Program-made: the position numbers and the translations under genes
Shown here: piece by piece, positions 55,156 to 55,458 of the stretch
How positions within the stretch are numbered: position 1 is the stretch's first letter
Layout: each line of letters opens with the position of its first letter
The notes under the pieces: generated by a model
Seen by the model: only the letters and a program-made list of their open reading frames with translations
What the model was told of the DNA's origin: nothing
Databases searched by the model: none
From: an uncultured Ruminococcus sp.
GTDB taxonomy: Bacteria > Bacillota > Clostridia > Oscillospirales > Ruminococcaceae
Assembly (NCBI GenBank): GCA_946537515.1
Contig: CAMNFV010000002.1
Coordinates: forward strand, 1 to 55,458
Length of the DNA stretch: 55,458 bases
Reading direction: 5' to 3'

Positions 55156-55458
55156 TCAATCGAGCTTTGCGATTTTGCGGAGAATTGCAATCACATCGTC
55201 TCCGGTGATGTTACTGTCGAAGTTAAGGTCAGCGTTGATTTTGCCTTGCTCGGAGATTTCGGCTTCGGTATCCTCTGCGACAAAGCGCGCAGCCAGAACC
55301 GCATCCGAGACATCAATCGCGTTGTCAAGGTTGACATCTCCGACGGCTGCGAGGGAGTTTTGGCCGAGTGCTGACAGCACGATGTCAGGCCCCCAAACTG
55401 CCGTACGCATTCCTGTTGCTTCATAGATATCTGCAACAAGTGCAAACTGCTCCGCATA
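55156..55458 (-). CDS. C-terminus of a type I dockerin protein, running off the right edge
   Basis: Frame open to base 55458: YAEQFALVADIYEATGMRTAVWGPDIVLSALGQNSLAAVGDVNLDNAIDVSDAVLAARFV...NADLNFDSNITGDDVIAILRKIAKLD, two Ca-binding-type repeats. Confidence 0.85.
   Translation of the reverse strand, partial: YAEQFALVADIYEATGMRTAVWGPDIVLSALGQNSLAAVGDVNLDNAIDVSDAVLAARFVAEDTEAEISEQGKINADLNFDSNITGDDVIAILRKIAKLD

Noticed and set aside
1-55458. CRISPR arrays, transposons, prophage, tRNA/rRNA genes
   Set aside because: No short-spaced direct repeats, transposase or integrase motifs, or tRNA cloverleaf/CCA-type segments noticed; the only tandem repeats are coding.

Overview
This 55,458-bp window looks like chromosomal DNA from a cellulosome-type Ruminococcus or close Oscillospiraceae relative. 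That placement rests on type I dockerins, Thr-rich linkers and gene order, and is an inference. It is densely coding on both strands. I found no tRNA or rRNA gene, CRISPR array, transposase, integrase or phage module. Recognisable content: (i) a five-gene minus-strand operon with an ECF sigma factor flanked by two paralogous membrane-anchored sensor/anti-sigma-like proteins plus an ABC exporter (1132-8134); (ii) two dockerin-bearing SGNH/GDSL hydrolases; (iii) rpe and a MecA-like adaptor; (iv) a trio of RnfD/E/A-like membrane proteins that, by motif inspection, lack the expected flavin and Fe-S ligands, in one apparent operon with a GH-like DUF4015-type protein; (v) cmk and a PlsC fusion ending in a VanY-like domain with degraded active-site motifs; (vi) a second ECF sigma/anti-sigma pair; (vii) a FeoA-FeoB fusion and nspC; (viii) an amidase, an FkbH-like HAD protein and a small acidic repeat protein; (ix) ttcA-tsaD-trmN-rsmI; (x) coaX with an ECF-transporter S component, an AI-2E transporter and ppk1; (xi) a third ECF sigma/anti-sigma pair; (xii) GH130-GH26-GH95 behind ctpA; (xiii) envC-like/ftsX/ftsE, a PucR-type regulator, argS, a DUF1934 gene and ddl; (xiv) a dockerin C-terminus at the right edge. 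The best candidates for something undescribed are the cofactor-ligand-less Rnf-like operon and the PlsC/pseudo-VanY fusion. Next come the paired-sensor ECF/ABC operon and several promoter/hairpin arrangements. All homology calls come from reading the translations and recalling family motifs; no searches were run.
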